Assembly: GCA_028869185.1 (NCBI GenBank)
Contig: JAGWTA010000003.1
Location: 124,001 to 188,000 of the forward strand
DNA length: 64,000 nt
Reading direction: 5' to 3'
Source of the DNA: Hyphomicrobiales bacterium
GTDB taxonomy: Bacteria > Pseudomonadota > Alphaproteobacteria > Rhizobiales > Beijerinckiaceae
Within the stretch, counting starts at the first letter, position 1, and every line of letters starts with the position of its first letter. Positions 46,551-55,735 of this stretch are shown here, in pieces. The notes under the pieces are model-generated. The model had not been told where the DNA came from. It saw only the letters and a list, made by a program, of their open reading frames with translations, and made no database searches. Both the position numbers and the translations under genes were made by a program.

Positions 46551-48764
46551 TCAGGAAAAATCGTGCTTTCCAGCCATATAGGCGGGCAAGGCGCTTTCGA
46601 AAACGGCCTTGAGTTCGTCGACCGGCAGCGGGTTCTCGCCCGGCAGCGCGAGCGCTGCGCCGCCCGTCGTGCCGATGCGCAGGGCGGGAACGCCGGCAGC
46701 CTTGGCGGCGGCCAGAATCGCGCCGGCGCCCGCTGCGGGGCAGGCTGCGAGATAGCGGGCCTGATCCTCGCCGAACAGGACCGCGTGGGCGGGGCCTTCG
46801 GGCAAAGCGTAGATTTCCGCGCCGATGCCCCCGGCCATGCACATTTCCGCCAGAGCGACGGCGAGGCCGCCCTCGGACAGATCATGCGCGGCGCGAATTT
46901 CGCCGCGATGGATCGCCGCCCGCAGGAAATCGCCGTTGCGCCTCTCGGCGGCGAGATCGACCGGCGGGGGCGCGCCCTCCTCGCGGCCGCAGATCGTCGC
47001 CAGCCAGGCAGACTGGCCGAGCCAGCCGCGCGTCTCGCCGATCAGCACGATGGCGTCGCCCGCAGCGCTGAAGCCGATGCGCGTCGCCTCGTTCACATCG
47101 TCGACGAGGCCTACGCCGCCGATGGCGGGCGTTGGCAGAATGCCCTGTCCCTGCGTCTCGTTGTAGAGCGAGACGTTGCCCGAAACGATCGGGAAATCCA
47201 GCGCGCGGCAGGCTTCGCCGATGCCTTCGAGACAGCCGACGAACTGGCCCATGTATTCGGGCCGCTCGGGATTGCCGAAATTGAGATTGTCGGTGACAGC
47301 GAGCGGCTTGCCGCCGACTGCGGTGATGTTGCGCCAGGCCTCCGCCACCGCCTGTTTGCCGCCCTCTTTCGGGTCGGCCGCGCAATAGCGGGCGTTGACG
47401 TCGGTCGTCATCGCCAGACCCTTCGGCCCGTTTTCGATCCGCACGACCGCGGCATCGCCGCCGGGGGCGACGACGGTGTTGCCGAGGATGAGATGGTCAT
47501 ATTGCTCCCAGACCCAGCGCTTCGAGCATAGTTCGGCAGAGCCGAGCAGCTTTTTAAGCGCCTGCGCATTGGGGACCGGCGCGGGCGTCAGCGTCGCGTC
47601 GACGATCGGCTTGCGGGGCGTTGGAACATGCGGGCGGTCGTAGAGCGGCGCCTCGTCGCCCAGTTCCTTGATCGGGAGATCCGCCTTCACCTCGCCGCCG
47701 TGCTTGATGACGAAGCGCAGCGTGTCGGTGGTTTTGCCGATGACGGCGAAGTCCAGACCCCACTTGCGGAAGATCGCTTCCGCCTGCGCCTCCTTTTCGG
47801 GCGTCAGCACCATGAGCATGCGCTCCTGGCTTTCCGAAAGCATCATTTCATAGGCGCTCATGCCCTCTTCGCGGCAGGGCACCTTGTCGAGATCCAGCTC
47901 GATGCCGAGGTCGCCCTTGGCTCCCATTTCGACGGCCGAGGAGGTCAGGCCCGCCGCGCCCATGTCCTGAATGGCGATAACGGCGCCCGACTGCATCAGT
48001 TCGAGGCATGCCTCCAGCAACAGCTTCTCGGAGAAAGGGTCGCCGACCTGCACGGTCGGGCGTTTTTCCTCCGCGTCGGCTTCGAACGACGCCGAAGCCA
48101 TTGTCGCGCCGTGAATGCCGTCGCGGCCGGTCTTGGAGCCGAGATAGACGATCGGATTGCCGACGCCTGTCGCCTTTGCATAAAAAATCTCGTCGGTGCG
48201 GGCGAGGCCGACCGCCATGGCGTTGACGAGAATGTTGCCGTCATAGGCCTTGTGAAAGGCGGTCGAGCCGCCGACTGTCGGCACGCCGAAGGAATTGCCG
48301 TAACCGCCGATGCCCGCCACGACGCCGCCCACCAGATGGCGCGTGCGCGGGTGCGAGGGCTGGCCGAAGCGCAGCAGGTTGAGGCAGGCGATGGGCCGCG
48401 CGCCCATCGTGAAGACGTCGCGCAGAATGCCGCCCACGCCGGTCGCCGCCCCCTGATAGGGCTCGATGAACGAGGGATGGTTATGGCTCTCCATCTTGAA
48501 AACGCAGGCCTGCCCGTCGCCAATGTCGATGACGCCGGCATTCTCGCCCGGCCCCTGAATGACCCAGGGCGCCTTCGTGGGCAGCTTGCGCAGATGGATG
48601 CGCGAGGATTTGTACGAGCAATGCTCGTTCCACATCGCTGAGAAAATGCCGAGTTCGGTGAAGGTCGGCGTGCGGCCGATCAGCGTGAGAATCCGTTCGT
48701 ATTCGTCCGGCTTCAGGCCGTGGGATGCGGCGAGTTCTGGCGTGACGGCGGGTTCTTTGTGCAC
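46551..48764 (-). CDS. purL: Phosphoribosylformylglycinamidine synthase subunit PurL
   Basis: 737 residues, the small PurL form that works with PurS and PurQ. It uses ATP and glutamine-derived ammonia to turn FGAR into FGAM in purine synthesis. Seen are [20 protein letters not shown], the [24 protein letters not shown] block (here [18 protein letters not shown]), and [13 protein letters not shown]. The ATP-binding and [10 protein letters not shown] segments are also present. Its partners purS and purQ lie about 13 kb away at 61575-62646. Confidence 0.97.
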   Translation of the reverse strand: MHKEPAVTPELAASHGLKPDEYERILTLIGRTPTFTELGIFSAMWNEHCSYKSSRIHLRKLPTKAPWVIQGPGENAGVIDIGDGQACVFKMESHNHPSFIEPYQGAATGVGGILRDVFTMGARPIACLNLLRFGQPSHPRTRHLVGGVVAGIGGYGNSFGVPTVGGSTAFHKAYDGNILVNAMAVGLARTDEIFYAKATGVGNPIVYLGSKTGRDGIHGATMASASFEADAEEKRPTVQVGDPFSEKLLLEACLELMQSGAVIAIQDMGAAGLTSSAVEMGAKGDLGIELDLDKVPCREEGMSAYEMMLSESQERMLMVLTPEKEAQAEAIFRKWGLDFAVIGKTTDTLRFVIKHGGEVKADLPIKELGDEAPLYDRPHVPTPRKPIVDATLTPAPVPNAQALKKLLGSAELCSKRWVWEQYDHLILGNTVVAPGGDAAVVRIENGPKGLAMTTDVNARYCAADPKEGGKQAVAEAWRNITAVGGKPLAVTDNLNFGNPERPEYMGQFVGCLEGIGEACRALDFPIVSGNVSLYNETQGQGILPTPAIGGVGLVDDVNEATRIGFSAAGDAIVLIGETRGWLGQSAWLATICGREEGAPPPVDLAAERRNGDFLRAAIHRGEIRAAHDLSEGGLAVALAEMCMAGGIGAEIYALPEGPAHAVLFGEDQARYLAACPAAGAGAILAAAKAAGVPALRIGTTGGAALALPGENPLPVDELKAVFESALPAYMAGKHDFS

Positions 48765-49014
48765 GGCGATGATCCTGCTGGATTCGCGCCCGGCTTAAAG
48801 CGCCGCGCCGGTTAACGCAATATTCGGCGCCGTGAAGGAATTGTTGCAAAAATGTCTCTGGTTGCGGCAAAAGCCGCCCGCTCGTCGGGCGAGCGCACAG
48901 AACAGGGCGGGTGGACATTGACGATTTTTTGAATGTTTCGCAATTTGCCTGCGTAGAATCGGGTCAACCGATCAATCGGGCATGCCGATCTTTCCGTTTC
49001 AGGGGAACCCTTAC

Positions 49015-49845
49015 ATGAAGAAGTTTTTCGCCGGCGCGCTCGCTGCTGTCGTCACGACCTTTTCGGCCAGCGCCGCCGACCTGCCCTCGCGCAAGGAAGC
49101 CGCCTACGCGCCCGCGCCGATGATGGTCGATTCCTTCCAGCCCTTCCAGGTTCGCCTGAAGGCGACGGCGGTGATCCCGGACGGCAATTCCACGCTTTAC
49201 GACCGTTTCGGCGTTCTGCGCGGCCTCGGCAGCTACGGCGCCGGTTTCCCGCTTTTCGGCACTGGCCTGAAGGTCTCGACCGCGGTGATCCCGGAAATCG
49301 ATCTGGCCTATTATTTCAACCGCAACTTCTCGGTTGAGACGATCTGCTGCATCACCCGTCACGACATCAAGGGCACGGGCTTCATCTCCGGCACGAACAT
49401 CGGCTCGAGCTGGGCGCTGCCCGCGACGCTGCTGTTCCAGTATCACTTCACCAATTTCGGCGCCTTCCAGCCCTACGTCGGCGTTGGCCCGCATTACACG
49501 ATCTTCCTTGGCGAGAAGGCGGGCAGCACGCTGTCGCCGGCCTATCTCCCGGTCGCGGGCCTGATGGCGCCGGGCGGCGTCGCCAACATCAACCTCAAGA
49601 TCAAGAACACGTTCGGCGTCGCCGCGCAGGTCGGCTTCGACTACATGATCAACGAGCACTGGGGCTTCAACGTCGACCTCAAGCGCTATCTGATGCGTCC
49701 GACGGCCTATGCGGTCGCCTGGAACCCGCTGGTCGGCGCGATCCCGATCCGCGCCAACGTCCATATCGACCCGTGGGTCGCCTCGGCTGGTCTGACATAC
49801 CGCTTCGGCGGCGGCTCGACCGGCGGCGTCGTCGCCAAGTACTGA
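49015..49845 (+). CDS. OmpW family outer membrane protein (copy 1)
   Basis: 276 residues from the ATG at 49015. The signal peptide KKFFAGALAAVVTTFSASA is cleaved before ADLPSR, a common start of Rhizobiales outer membrane proteins. The mature chain alternates beta strands and ends in Tyr (VVAKY) with an aromatic C-terminal residue, as Bam substrates do. OmpW blocks: QVRLKATAVIPD, EIDLAYYFNRNFSVETI, GAFQPYVGVGPHYTIF, and YMINEHWGFNVDLKRYLM. An adjacent Cys pair in ETICCITRHDI is unusual for a porin. OmpW is an 8-strand barrel for small hydrophobic molecules. A near copy follows at 50110. Confidence 0.92.
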   Translation: MKKFFAGALAAVVTTFSASAADLPSRKEAAYAPAPMMVDSFQPFQVRLKATAVIPDGNSTLYDRFGVLRGLGSYGAGFPLFGTGLKVSTAVIPEIDLAYYFNRNFSVETICCITRHDIKGTGFISGTNIGSSWALPATLLFQYHFTNFGAFQPYVGVGPHYTIFLGEKAGSTLSPAYLPVAGLMAPGGVANINLKIKNTFGVAAQVGFDYMINEHWGFNVDLKRYLMRPTAYAVAWNPLVGAIPIRANVHIDPWVASAGLTYRFGGGSTGGVVAKY

Positions 49846-49892
49846 GCGGGCGGCGCAGCGTAACTGCTGACCAAATCCCCCAAAGGAAATCG

Positions 49893-49919
49893 AAAAACCC
49901 GGCGCGAGCCGGGTTTTTT
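49893..49919 (+). terminator. Rho-independent terminator after OmpW copy 1
   Basis: AAAACCCGGC pairs with GCCGGGTTTT around GCGA, followed by more T. Confidence 0.92.
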
Positions 49920-50109
49920 GTTGATGAAATCTTAATAGGAAGCGCTTTGCCGGCGGCAACATTGTTGCGCCAATGTGACGAACAGGCAGTAACATAGCGG
50001 TCTCGGGCGCTTTGTTGATTCAGCTCATATTGTGATCGCCGCAATTCTTGTCATGGTCCGCCGCGATGCGAAACGCGACTGTGCGGACGCCATACAAGAG
50101 GTTCATAAA

Positions 50110-50949
50110 ATGAAGAAAATCGTGACGGGCGTAGTTTCCGCCCTGTTCGCCGGCTCCATGAGCGCGGCCGCGCTCGCCGCCGATCTCCCGTCGCGCCGCG
50201 CCCCGGCCGCCGCCGAACCGGCGCCGATGTTTGTCGATTCCTACCAGCCCTTCCAGATTCGCCTGAAGGCGACGGCGGTCATTCCCGACGGCAAGAGCGC
50301 GATGTACGATCGCCTCGGCGTGCTGAACGGCCTTGCGAGCTTCGGCCCCGGCAGCCAGCTCGTCGGCTATGGCGCCAAGCCCTCGATCTCGGTCATTCCG
50401 GAAGTCGATCTGGCCTATTATTTCAACCGCAACTTCGCGGTCGAGACGATCTGCTGCATCAGCCATCACGACATCAAGGGCTCGGGCTTTCTGTCCGGGG
50501 CGAATATCGGTTCTGCCTGGGTGATCCCGGCGACGGTCCTGTTCCAGTATCACTTCACCAATTTCGGCGCCTTCCAGCCCTATGTCGGCGTTGGCCCGAA
50601 CTTCAACCTCTGGCTCGGCGAAAAGGGCGGCAACACGCTCAACGCCGCCTACCTGCCGCTCGCCGGCATCATGGCGCCGGGCGGCGTTGCGGTCACCGAT
50701 CTCAAGATCAAGAACAATTTCGGCATCGCCGGCCAGATCGGCTTCGATTACATGATCAATCAGAACTGGGGCATCAACGTCGATCTCAAGCGCTATCTGA
50801 TGCGCCCGACGGCCTACGCCACGGTGTGGAGCCCGGCTGTCGGCTTCATCCCGGTCCGCGCCAAGGTCAATGTCGATCCCTGGCTGGTTTCGGCGGGTCT
50901 GACCTACCGCTTCGGCGGCGCCTCGGGCGGCGTCGTCGCGAAATACTGA
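50110..50949 (+). CDS. OmpW family outer membrane protein (copy 2)
   Basis: 279 residues, tandem paralogue of the gene at 49015, with most of the barrel nearly identical. Signal peptide KKIVTGVVSALFAGSMSAAALA, then ADLPSR. Conserved blocks: QIRLKATAVIPD, EVDLAYYFNRNFAVETICCI (same Cys pair), GAFQPYVGVGPNFNLW, YMINQNWGINVDLKRYLM, and terminal VVAKY. The differences cluster in the extracellular loops (residues 70-95 and around 170-200), as expected if the two have diverged in loop specificity. It has its own terminator, so the copies are separately transcribed. Confidence 0.92.
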   Translation: MKKIVTGVVSALFAGSMSAAALAADLPSRRAPAAAEPAPMFVDSYQPFQIRLKATAVIPDGKSAMYDRLGVLNGLASFGPGSQLVGYGAKPSISVIPEVDLAYYFNRNFAVETICCISHHDIKGSGFLSGANIGSAWVIPATVLFQYHFTNFGAFQPYVGVGPNFNLWLGEKGGNTLNAAYLPLAGIMAPGGVAVTDLKIKNNFGIAGQIGFDYMINQNWGINVDLKRYLMRPTAYATVWSPAVGFIPVRAKVNVDPWLVSAGLTYRFGGASGGVVAKY

Positions 50950-50975
50950 TCGAACAGATCGCCTTTCGGCAAATG

Positions 50976-51004
50976 AAAAGCCCGGCCTCGCGCCGGGCTT
51001 TTTT
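50976..51004 (+). terminator. Rho-independent terminator after OmpW copy 2
   Basis: AAAAGCCCGGC pairs with GCCGGGCTTTT around a 5-nt loop, then TTTTTT. Confidence 0.92.
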
Positions 51005-51019
51005 GTCGCGCAAGCGGCA

Positions 51020-52420
51020 TCAAGAAGCGCGCTTTTCAGGGCGCTTGTCCTTGCGCCCCGCCTTTTTCGCCGGCGCTTTCACACCCTTGGCGGCGGCGAG
51101 CGCGGCATGGTCCTTCGTGGTTTGCGCGGCGTATTTCATCGCGAACGAGGCCAGCGAATCGTCGAAAAGCTCGCTCTTGCCCATGTAGCCCGCCAGAACG
51201 GCGGGGTCGCTCGAGCGGGCGTGCGCGCGCGCCAGGGTGCGCCCGCACAGGCGCGCATAGGGGAACAGCGCCTCGCCCTCGAGAAGATCGCTGATCGCGC
51301 CAAGGCTGCGGTTCTTGAGGTGGCGCACGTAAAAGTGGCGGCTTGCATCGCTTGACCAGCCCAGAAAGACATCGCTGGCCGCCTGCAGGATCTGCTGGCC
51401 CTCGACGACGCGGCGGCCCTGTTCGGGCGGCGTTGGCGCAGCCAGCGGCGCCAGCACCGATGCCTGCGCCTCCTTGATCTGCAGAAAGAGCGGTTCGTTG
51501 TCGGCGGTCGTGAACAGGCCGATGGCGCAGAAGGTGCCGACCGAGCCGACGCCCACAACCTTGAAGGCGAAATCAGCCAGGCGATAGCGCGCCAGCAGCA
51601 GGGCGCGCTCGGGCGGCAGCGTCGCAAGATAGCCGTCGAAAGCCTTGGCCGCATCGAGATTGGGCCCGGCCGCGTCGCCGGGGTCGAGATGAAAGACGAG
51701 CTTGTCGCGATCGGCGATCCGCGCGCCCTGCGCGGTCACGGTGACGAGATGGGCGAAATTGTCGTCGCCGTCGCTGCGGTCGGCGCGCATCAGGAGATTG
51801 CGCAGGCGCTGCGACAGGCGCGGATCGGAAAAGGATGCGATCTGTTGCGGCAGGTCGATGCGGCTGCGCCAGATTTCGAGCGGCGAAAGCAAGGCGAGAT
51901 CCAGCATGTGGCGCCGATAGGCGTTGGCCACGATTTTGGCGGCGAGCCGCGCGCGCTTGTCGGACAGTCCGACCGCTTGCGCTGCGACGGCGGCGCTCGC
52001 GCAAAGGCGCTTGAGATCGACCGTGAAATCGACGCCCGGGGCGGTTTCGTCGAAATCGTTGATGTCGAAAAGGATGTTGTTTTCGGGCGAGGCGAAGGCG
52101 CCGAAATTCATCAGATGGCAATCGCCGCAGGCCTGCGTCTTTGCGCCGGCCATCGGCGCGCCCGCAAGATCGACGGCCATTACGGCGGCTGCGCCGCGCA
52201 GAAAGGCGAAGGGCGATTCGGTCATGCGCTCGTAACGCAGCGGCAGAAGCGCTGCGATGCGATGGGCGTCCTGCGCAGCCAGAATGGCGACGCAATCGCG
52301 CTCGGGCGCAGCAAAATCGGCGTGCGCCTCGCGGGGCGTCGCCTTGCGCAGCGCCTTGCCGCGCGCATAGCGCTCGCGACGTTCCCCGCTGTGATCCGGC
52401 GTTTCAAATGCAACGGCCAT
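51020..52420 (-). CDS. DUF2252 family protein
   Basis: 466 residues. DUF2252 proteins have a kinase-like fold of unknown substrate. The family blocks are visible: RYERMTESPFAFLRGAA, the metal or phosphate site CGDCHLMNFGAFASPENN, FDINDFDETAPG and FTVDLKRLCAS. The C-terminal LCGRTLARAHARSSDPAVL resembles the family's His-Ala-Arg block. A Lys/Arg/Ala-rich tail (KAPAKKAGRKDKRPEKRAS) ends it. It is convergent with OmpW copy 2, which has its own terminator, and follows the alcohol dehydrogenase gene by 63 bp. Confidence 0.9.
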   Translation of the reverse strand: MAVAFETPDHSGERRERYARGKALRKATPREAHADFAAPERDCVAILAAQDAHRIAALLPLRYERMTESPFAFLRGAAAVMAVDLAGAPMAGAKTQACGDCHLMNFGAFASPENNILFDINDFDETAPGVDFTVDLKRLCASAAVAAQAVGLSDKRARLAAKIVANAYRRHMLDLALLSPLEIWRSRIDLPQQIASFSDPRLSQRLRNLLMRADRSDGDDNFAHLVTVTAQGARIADRDKLVFHLDPGDAAGPNLDAAKAFDGYLATLPPERALLLARYRLADFAFKVVGVGSVGTFCAIGLFTTADNEPLFLQIKEAQASVLAPLAAPTPPEQGRRVVEGQQILQAASDVFLGWSSDASRHFYVRHLKNRSLGAISDLLEGEALFPYARLCGRTLARAHARSSDPAVLAGYMGKSELFDDSLASFAMKYAAQTTKDHAALAAAKGVKAPAKKAGRKDKRPEKRAS

Positions 52421-52483
52421 GTTTCAAGATTCCGAAAATTCGACGCCGCCCGATTGGAGGCCGTCGTTGTTGCAATGTCTGGT

Positions 52484-53575
52484 TCAATCGAAAACGACGA
52501 CGCCGCGGGCGGCGGCGCCGGCGCGCAACGCAGCAAATCCCTCGTTGATTTCTTCCAGCCGATAGGTGCGCGCGACCAGCGAATCGAGATCGATGCGCTT
52601 GTCCATGTAGAGATCGGCGATCATCGGAAAATCGCGGTCGGGCTGGATCGAGCCGTAATAGGAGCCAGACAGCGTCTTTTCCTGCCAGACCATTGTTGCC
52701 GGCGGCACCGGCGCGCGCGTCTGCACCGAGGGGATGCCGACCATGACCGCGCGTCCGCCCGCGCCTACGCAATCGACGATCTGCGCGACGGTCGCCTCTG
52801 CGCCAATGGCGTCGAAAGCGTAATCAGCGCCGCCGCCAGTCAGCTTGCGAACCTCTTTGGCGACCTGGGCCGTCTTGCCGTTGACGACATGGGTTGCGCC
52901 GAATTTGCGCGCCCATTCGAGCTTCTCGTCCAGCAGATCGACGCCGATGATCTTGCTCGCGCCGGCAAGGCGCGCGCCCTGGATGATGTTCAGCCCGACG
53001 CCGCCGCAGCCGATCACCACCACGCTCGATCCGGCAGCGACCCTGGCGTGGCGCACCACAGCGCCGATGCCGGTGGCGACCGAACAGCCGATCAGCGCGG
53101 CGATCGGGAAGGGCAGATCCTTGCGCACGGGGACGAGATTTTCGGTCGAGCAGACGACTTCCTCGCAGAATGTGCCGATGCGCGCCATCTGGCCGACCGG
53201 CTCGCCGTTCAGCGACAGGGCGGTCGAGCCGTCCGGCAGCAATTGCGGGCTCGCCGTGTGGCCGTTGCACATGATCGACCGGCCGGCGTTGCAAAAGCGG
53301 CAATGGCCGCAATGAGACGAGAACGAGAAGATGACATGGTCGCCGGGCGCGACCAGGGAAGGCCCGGGGCCGACTTCTGTCACGATCCCGGCAGCCTCGT
53401 GGCCCAGCACCAGCGGGGGTTTGGAGGGCCAGTCGCCCGCGATCATGTGCCAGTCGCTCATGCAGACGCCCGCAGCCTTCACGCTCACCCGCGCCTCGCC
53501 GGCGCGCGGGGCGCGCAGCGTCAGGTCGAGAATCTGCAGCGGCTGGTTGATTTCGGTGAGAACGGCGGCTTTCAT
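52484..53575 (-). CDS. Zn-dependent alcohol dehydrogenase (class III / MDR family)
   Basis: 363 residues from the ATG at 53575. Medium-chain dehydrogenase with both zinc sites: catalytic Cys in AAGVCMSDWHM, GHEAAGIV, and the structural site C-x2-C-x2-C-x7-C in HCGHCRFCNAGRSIMC. VVVIGCGGVGLNIIQGA is the NAD-binding loop and GVDLLDEKLEWA carries the Asp that selects NAD. The nearest named groups are class III alcohol dehydrogenases that act on S-hydroxymethyl thiols and aryl-alcohol dehydrogenases; the substrate is not decidable here. The ATG lies about 90 bp left of the tRNA-Thr gene. Confidence 0.9.
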   Translation of the reverse strand: MKAAVLTEINQPLQILDLTLRAPRAGEARVSVKAAGVCMSDWHMIAGDWPSKPPLVLGHEAAGIVTEVGPGPSLVAPGDHVIFSFSSHCGHCRFCNAGRSIMCNGHTASPQLLPDGSTALSLNGEPVGQMARIGTFCEEVVCSTENLVPVRKDLPFPIAALIGCSVATGIGAVVRHARVAAGSSVVVIGCGGVGLNIIQGARLAGASKIIGVDLLDEKLEWARKFGATHVVNGKTAQVAKEVRKLTGGGADYAFDAIGAEATVAQIVDCVGAGGRAVMVGIPSVQTRAPVPPATMVWQEKTLSGSYYGSIQPDRDFPMIADLYMDKRIDLDSLVARTYRLEEINEGFAALRAGAAARGVVVFD

Positions 53576-53668
53576 CGGGGCAGACTCGCGAGGGCTGAAA
53601 AACCGTGAGATTGCGGGCGCGCCGCAACTTGTCAAATCGCCGCGTCGGCTTTATGAACCGCGGTCGTC

Positions 53669-53744
53669 GCCGCAATAGCTCAGCTGGTAGAGCACCTCAT
53701 TCGTAATGAGGGGGTCGGGGGTTCGAATCCCTCTTGCGGCACCA
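53669..53744 (+). tRNA. tRNA-Thr(CGT)
   Basis: 76 nt with CCA encoded. Acceptor stem GCCGCAA/TTGCGGC, D-arm GCTCAGCTGGTAGAGC, anticodon stem CCTCA/TGAGG with loop TTCGTAA (anticodon CGT), T-arm GGGGGTTCGAATCCC. It reads ACG. The 3' part from 53696 on is repeated exactly at 55979-56027, showing that this gene is the attachment site of the island that follows. Confidence 0.97.
53696..53744. repeat. Island attachment site, left copy (attL, inside tRNA-Thr)
   Basis: 49 bp from the 5' side of the anticodon stem (CTCATTCGTAAT...) to the CCA end. Identical to 55979-56027; the bases on either side differ (C/T here, G/G there), so the repeat ends are sharp. The intact tRNA gene is on this side. Confidence 0.95.
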
Positions 53745-54017
53745 TCAAACCGGTGAAATTGGTCGGAATTGTCCCAAGCGCCGGGCCGCGCTTTAGCCTG
53801 CGAGATCATTGTACGCGAATTCGACGGATACCTCTGTGGCGTCTCCATCAAGGCTGTTCCACAGCAGCTCGGCAAGGGCAGGCACTGGCTTTGCTTTGGG
53901 TCGCCGCGCCACGAAATCATCTCTTACCGCGACCGATACGTGTTCCTCGCCCGCCATTTATCCTCCCGTGCCTTACTGTGGCTAGTTCTCCATCCCGACC
54001 GCGCCGAGTGGCATAGA
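53745..54017. other. Island left flank without a confident gene
   Basis: 273 bp between tRNA-Thr and the HEPN-type gene. Short open frames exist on both strands (for example plus-strand 53753-54016), but none has a ribosome site or a recognisable motif. One minus-strand frame here is just antisense to the tRNA. It may be eroded cargo or integrase remnant. Confidence 0.4.
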
Positions 54018-54971
54018 TCAGGGTTCGTTGTTGTCTTCCTCATATCTGGAATAATCGTCTTCCGGCGCATAATATTCGGCAGCGTCGTAGACTTGCGTTT
54101 TCTTGTAGCGGTCGCTCAAGCCAATCACCGCGAGACGTGAGAGGCCGTTTATCTTCATCCCGCATGCGACGCACTCGAAACGGTTCGGCAGGAATTCCTG
54201 GGATTCGGTGATCGCGCCGTCGCTCAACCTTTGCTGTGCTGCCGAGACCGGCTCGCCCCAAACCAGTGCCTGAGAGGTGCAGGCGGGACAGTCAACGCGG
54301 TGGCCGGCCTGCCGCGTGGCCCAGACCGAAGCTTGTGTAATCAGTGTTTTGCGATCATTGTTCGGTTTGGAGAACCAGACCTTTTTGTGGGCATCGACCT
54401 CGCCCTTCACCGACTTCGCGCTTTCGTCGGCTGCGGCAGTGATTAATTTCCTCGCGACCTTCGCCTCATCCTGACCGAGGAAATCCTCGAGCGTCACACC
54501 CATCGAAGTGAGGAGGACCTCGCAGGTTTGATAGAAGCGCGGCTGCCAGGACGATCCCTTGACTCCATCGAAGGCAAGCTCGCCGGAATGAAGCTCGGCG
54601 TTGCGGCGCCCGGTGTGCTGGACACCGAAGCTTTCATGCTCTTTGGCGAAAGCTGGGAAGATGGCGGTAAGCCGCTTGAAAACCTCGTTCACAGTAATGG
54701 ATTTTGGCGCGAACCGCTCCTCAGTGGGCGTGAAACCAAGCGCGTGATAAAGACTTGACCAGCTCTTGTCGGTGTCCGCGATCAGGGCGGGGCTGACATT
54801 AGCGAGCGCGGCTCGGGCGAGAAACTCCAGCGCGAGACTTGACCATAGGGCGTATTGCCAAGCGTCGCTATCGAATTCACCCATTTGCTGGATATAGCGC
54901 TCTGCCTTGAGATAGAGCGCCTCCGGATCGTACGAGGCCGGAGTATTACCCGGTGAAATCGACTTCTTCAA
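54018..54971 (-). CDS. HEPN-like protein with R-x4-H motif and C-terminal zinc ribbon
   Basis: 317 residues, TTG start at 54971 with AGAGG seven bases before it; the TTG overlaps the stop of the dioxygenase gene (TTGA), so translation is coupled. No family is recognised outright. Residues about 35-180 are helical with LWSSLALEFLARAALANVSP near the start and GRRNAELHSGE at 121-131; R123-x4-H128 with the preceding Arg and following Ser-Gly matches the catalytic R-x4-6-H of HEPN ribonucleases. The C-terminal third has a zinc ribbon, Cys228-x2-Cys231 and Cys267-x2-Cys270 (DCPAC, FECVACG), then an acidic tail (YAPEDDYSRYEEDNNE). Plausible role: RNA-cutting effector. This is inference. Confidence 0.6.
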   Translation of the reverse strand: MKKSISPGNTPASYDPEALYLKAERYIQQMGEFDSDAWQYALWSSLALEFLARAALANVSPALIADTDKSWSSLYHALGFTPTEERFAPKSITVNEVFKRLTAIFPAFAKEHESFGVQHTGRRNAELHSGELAFDGVKGSSWQPRFYQTCEVLLTSMGVTLEDFLGQDEAKVARKLITAAADESAKSVKGEVDAHKKVWFSKPNNDRKTLITQASVWATRQAGHRVDCPACTSQALVWGEPVSAAQQRLSDGAITESQEFLPNRFECVACGMKINGLSRLAVIGLSDRYKKTQVYDAAEYYAPEDDYSRYEEDNNEP

Positions 54972-55735
54972 TGCAGTGCCTCTAGATAGACGCGCTCGAT
55001 CGCCCGGGTCTCGCGCCCCGGAAGGATTGCGGAGCGTGCATGAAGCATCCGCCAATTGTCGATCAAGAGTGTGTCGTGCGTTTCCGCCAATGAAATTGCA
55101 GTTGGTTTGCATGCCGAAAGCCATTCGCGAACACGCAGGTTCGCGATTTCGCCGATCCTGCTCGCAGGTTTCAGAAACACTTCGTCCCAGCGAACTCGCA
55201 TGATGTCTTCGACAGGTTGGCAAAGGCGTAAGAGCGAGACACTCCCGTCACGTGGTCTTCGCGGTTTGAAGATTGCGCGCGCCAGAATGTCGAGGGTGAC
55301 GGCATCAATAAGGTTGTGGCCGTCGATCATCAGCGTCGGCACATCGGCAAAGCCGACAATGCAACGCAGAAGGAGATAGCGCGGCGGCGTGCGCCAGTGG
55401 GCAAGGTCCGAATGAAATGGGAAATCATTGAGGCCGTAAATACCGCTATAGCTGTTGGGCGTAGCCTCGGCGCGCGGCACGAGCGTTTGGACGAGTCCAC
55501 TTTCCCATGGAACCAAAGTTTTTCCGAGATGCTCTGCGATCTCTATGATGCTGGCGTTCGACTGATACTTGCGGAAAAATATGTAGCCACTTTTGCAGAT
55601 CACATCTCTTATATTTAATGACATTTGCGCGCGCGCCTTTTGGTTGGCCTTGAACAGCGTCTTTTTGCTTACAACTCTCGAAAAGTGTACAGCGCTCAAG
55701 TGTAAGTTCAACGGCTGATTTAGACAGAAGCTCAT
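54968..55735 (-). CDS. TauD/TfdA-like Fe(II)/2-oxoglutarate dioxygenase
   Basis: 255 residues from the ATG at 55735; the ATG at 55624 (218 residues) is also possible and still covers the fold. The iron triad is seen: H108-x-D110 in PFHSDLAHW and H232 in DNWRMLHARSAIL, with R244 and R248 in GRETRAIERVY for binding 2-oxoglutarate. The N-terminal IRDVICKSGYIFFRKY and the LIDAVTLDILARAIF linker suit the TauD/clavaminate synthase superfamily. It hydroxylates or desaturates some amino acid, metabolite or macromolecule; the substrate is unknown. First gene of the two-gene island operon, its stop overlapping the start of the HEPN-type gene. Confidence 0.75.
   Translation of the reverse strand: MSFCLNQPLNLHLSAVHFSRVVSKKTLFKANQKARAQMSLNIRDVICKSGYIFFRKYQSNASIIEIAEHLGKTLVPWESGLVQTLVPRAEATPNSYSGIYGLNDFPFHSDLAHWRTPPRYLLLRCIVGFADVPTLMIDGHNLIDAVTLDILARAIFKPRRPRDGSVSLLRLCQPVEDIMRVRWDEVFLKPASRIGEIANLRVREWLSACKPTAISLAETHDTLLIDNWRMLHARSAILPGRETRAIERVYLEALH

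Noticed and set aside
53651-53920. Minus-strand frame with [14 protein letters not shown] over tRNA-Thr
   Set aside because: It is the antisense of the tRNA gene; this peptide is a well-known spurious annotation arising from tRNA sequence.
53753-54140. Plus-strand small frames in the island's left flank as a possible membrane antitoxin
   Set aside because: No ribosome site or family motif, and the hydrophobic part is antisense to the acidic tail of the HEPN-type gene.
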